A DNA stretch of 18,326 nucleotides, taken from the NCBI GenBank assembly GCA_937900045.1, contig CALCEB010000120.1, forward strand, positions 1 to 18,326. The letters run 5' to 3'. Positions 16,417-18,326 of this stretch are shown here, piece by piece. The notes beneath the pieces are model-generated. The model ran no database searches. It saw nothing but the letters and a program-made list of their open reading frames with translations, and was not told where the DNA came from. Within the stretch, counting starts at the first letter, position 1; every line of letters starts with the position of its first letter. The position numbers and the translations under genes were made by a program. This DNA comes from an uncultured Acidobacteriota bacterium. GTDB taxonomy: Bacteria; Acidobacteriota; Terriglobia; UBA7540.

Positions 16417-16550
16417 TTTCGCTTTCCGGCGCAGCTTCCCATTGCCTGTCTGTGCCGCTGGGGTGTTGGAGCTGTGGCCTACCCATTCATGATACCTGAG
16501 TTTTCCGGACTTGAGGACGCCGTAAAGCTGCGCGCCGCTGCCGCAACCCT

Positions 16551-16640
16551 GCTGCTGTAGTGGCGGCCTATGACTGCCGAACTCTATTTCCCCGCAGTTT
16601 TCCGGGCTCCCAGAGCGCCGCTAACGGACGCAGATCCACC
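16551..16640. repeat. Palindromic interspersed element, copy F (degenerate)
   Basis: GCTGTAGTGGCGGCCTATGACTGCCG on the left in eroded form (from about 16554) and AGCGCCGCTAACGGACGCAG on the right are the two ends of the same family as copies A, B, D and E. The interior TTTTCCGGGCTCCC resembles the middle of A and D. No target duplication is left. Confidence 0.55.
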
Positions 16641-16730
16641 TTCGAGAGCAGCGTGCGCTTGTCCGCCTTAGTACCATAGGATAAGATGATGCTTTTGGAA
16701 TGGGGGCAGGATAGGTTGTGTGACAATCAC

Positions 16731-16808
16731 GGCTGTAGCTGTGGCTTTTGACCGCCGGCCTTGTTCTTCCCATTGTTCCAGCGCCGTCACGGCCGGTAGG
16801 TTCCGTGC
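16731..16808. repeat. Palindromic interspersed element, copy G (strongly degenerate)
   Basis: GGCTGTAGCTGTGGC, GACCGCCGGCCTT and the later GCGCCGTCACGGCCGGTAGG follow the order of blocks in copies A and D, but both arms have decayed. With copy F it accounts for much of the 16417-16915 gap. In the rest of that gap I see no gene, and no convincing promoter for the downstream dehydrogenase. Confidence 0.35.
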
Positions 16809-16915
16809 ACCACAATAACACAGAGAGCGGGATCTTCACACAGTCTGGATGTTGAGCTGAGCCTTTATTACCGGCATGTCCCAGGACACAGCCACTTTCG
16901 GCGGAGGAATGCAAC

Positions 16916-18325
16916 TTGGCGGAGAATTTAACTTTTGACCTTGCCGTCATCGGCAGTGGACCGGGCGGATACGTAGCGGCCATTCGCGCCGGGCAGTTGG
17001 GTTTGAAGACGGCCATCATCGAGAAGGACGATAAGTTTGGTGGAACCTGCCTCCACTGGGGCTGCATTCCCACCAAGGCACTCCTTTTTAACACGGAAGT
17101 TTACGATGCCGTCAAAAATGCCCGCGAATTTGGCATCAACGTCAAAGGCTTCAGCCTGGATTGGGAAGCCGTTCAGATGCGCAAAAATAAAATCGTCAAA
17201 AAGCTTGCGCAAGGCGTCGAATACCTCCTCAAGAAAAACCATGTGGAGATGATTCGAGGTTTTGGGAAGCTTGCCGGCCCTGGCAAAATCCAGGTGACTG
17301 TTGGCAAAGCCCCGGGGCGCGAGCTCAGCGCCAACAACATTGTGCTGGCCACCGGTTCGGAGGCTAAAATGCTGCCCGGTCTTCAACCGGATGTACGAAC
17401 CGTCCTCACCAACAAAGAAATCCTGGCGCTAAAAGAGATTCCCAAGTCGATGGTGATCATTGGGGCCGGCGCCGTGGGGGTGGAATTCGCATCCATCTTC
17501 CAGCGTTTGGGGACCCAGGTGACCATCCTGGAAATGCTGCCTCGCATCGTGCCTCTTGAGGACGAGGAAGTGTCGGCCGAACTCGAAAAGTCATTCCGCA
17601 AGCAAGGGATCCAGATACTCACGCAAGCCCGTGTTGAGAAAACCACAAAGAATTCGAAAGGAATCTCCTTGGAATATTCCGGCCCGGACGGGAAGCCGGG
17701 CCGCATAGATGCGGAAACATTGCTGGTTGCGGTGGGACGCTCGCCGAATACCCAGGGAATCGGATTGGAAAGTTCCCGGGTACAATTGGAGCGGGGTTTT
17801 GTAAAAGTGAGCGGAAACATGCAGACGGATGAACTGGGAGTTTATGCGATTGGCGACATCGTGGCCGGAAGTCCGCTTCTGGCGCACGTGGGCCATATGG
17901 AAGGCATCATCGCCGTGACCCATGCGGCCGGCCAGCCCGTCGAGCCGATTAACTATCTTCACGTCCCCAATTGCACGTACTGTGAGCCGGAAGTTTCAAG
18001 CGTGGGCATGACAGAGCGGCAGGCGCGCGAAACGGGCTTCAAGGTCCGGGTGGGCAGATTCCCGTTTTCCGCCAACAGCAAGGCTGCCATATTGGGAAGC
18101 CGCGAAGGATTCGTAAAAATCGTGAGCGAGGAACAATATGGCGAGATTTTAGGTGTCCATATGATTGGCACTCGGGTCACGGAGATGATTGCCGAGGCGG
18201 TGGTGGCAATGCGCCTGGAGGCGACGGCGGAAGACCTTGCCCACTCCATCCATCCTCACCCCACACTGACCGAGGCCTTGCTCGAAGCCGCTCACGCTGT
18301 GGTGGATGAGGCGATACATATTTGA
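16916..18325 (+). CDS. lpdA: Dihydrolipoyl dehydrogenase (E3 component)
   Basis: This 469-residue flavoprotein reoxidises dihydrolipoyl groups of 2-oxoacid dehydrogenase and glycine-cleavage complexes, passing electrons through FAD to NAD+. It has the FAD-binding GSGPGGYVAAIRA (13-25), the redox disulfide GGTCLHWGCIPTK (C45 and C50), and the NAD-binding VIIGAGAVGVEFASIFQRLG near 180-200. The second FAD motif, ELGVYAIGDI, lies near 305-314. HPHPTLTE (446-453) holds the catalytic His448/Glu453 pair. Length is typical. The start is TTG 16916, with GGAGG (16903-16907) eight bases upstream; the ATG at 16909 is out of frame. The TGA stop occupies 18323-18325, so the gene is complete. No E1 or E2 gene is in the window, though one could follow. 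LHW in the redox motif is a variant of the more common LNVGCIPSK. Confidence 0.96.
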   Translation: MAENLTFDLAVIGSGPGGYVAAIRAGQLGLKTAIIEKDDKFGGTCLHWGCIPTKALLFNTEVYDAVKNAREFGINVKGFSLDWEAVQMRKNKIVKKLAQGVEYLLKKNHVEMIRGFGKLAGPGKIQVTVGKAPGRELSANNIVLATGSEAKMLPGLQPDVRTVLTNKEILALKEIPKSMVIIGAGAVGVEFASIFQRLGTQVTILEMLPRIVPLEDEEVSAELEKSFRKQGIQILTQARVEKTTKNSKGISLEYSGPDGKPGRIDAETLLVAVGRSPNTQGIGLESSRVQLERGFVKVSGNMQTDELGVYAIGDIVAGSPLLAHVGHMEGIIAVTHAAGQPVEPINYLHVPNCTYCEPEVSSVGMTERQARETGFKVRVGRFPFSANSKAAILGSREGFVKIVSEEQYGEILGVHMIGTRVTEMIAEAVVAMRLEATAEDLAHSIHPHPTLTEALLEAAHAVVDEAIHI

Positions 18326-18326
18326 G

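Noticed and set aside
16621..17094. 157-residue minus-strand frame covering repeats and the start of the dehydrogenase gene
   Set aside because: It runs through degenerate repeat copy G and antisense to the FAD-binding region, so it is not a gene.

Overview
The window looks like a chromosomal segment of a fairly GC-rich environmental bacterium. Acidobacteriota is my best guess, from the look of the secreted phosphoesterase, the paired thymidylate-kinase-like genes and the many short palindromic repeats between genes. That assignment is an inference and no single marker proves it. There is no rRNA, CRISPR array, phage or intact insertion sequence.

Layout. Bases 1-390 hold the last part of an IS200/IS605-type transposase and a row of stem-loops. 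395-2284 (-) is a secreted phosphoesterase. 2285-3631 is mostly repeats and signals, with a striking palindromic promoter (2722-2763) in front of an unrecognised 172-residue ORF. 3632-6487 (+) is a large hybrid histidine kinase. 6488-6939 is repeats. 6940-8115 (+) is DNA polymerase IV. 8386-9869 (+) is a two-gene operon of thymidylate-kinase-like proteins, the second with Arg in place of the Walker A lysine. 10024-11295 (+) is an MFS transporter, convergent with a SET/post-SET protein (11315-11761, -); one hairpin contains both stop codons. 12086-12162 (+) is tRNA-Arg(TCG). 12379-13710 (+) is a cytochrome P450. Then, all on the minus strand, come an XRE regulator, a double-SIS protein and a YihY/BrkB-type membrane protein. 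16916-18325 (+) is dihydrolipoyl dehydrogenase, complete up to its stop codon one base before the window ends.

The genes are mostly single housekeeping or accessory functions and do not form one pathway. Only the kinase pair is clearly an operon; its genes overlap by four bases. Four of the genes appear to start with TTG.

The two most interesting signals are these. (1) A family of short palindromic elements sits in at least seven intergenic sites. Three copies are flanked by exact 8-bp direct repeats, which marks them as transposed non-autonomous (MITE-like) elements; one folds into a perfect 18-bp stem just before the tRNA. (2) The tandem kinase pair combines one intact P-loop with one altered P-loop, which suggests an active/inactive heteromer acting on an unknown substrate.
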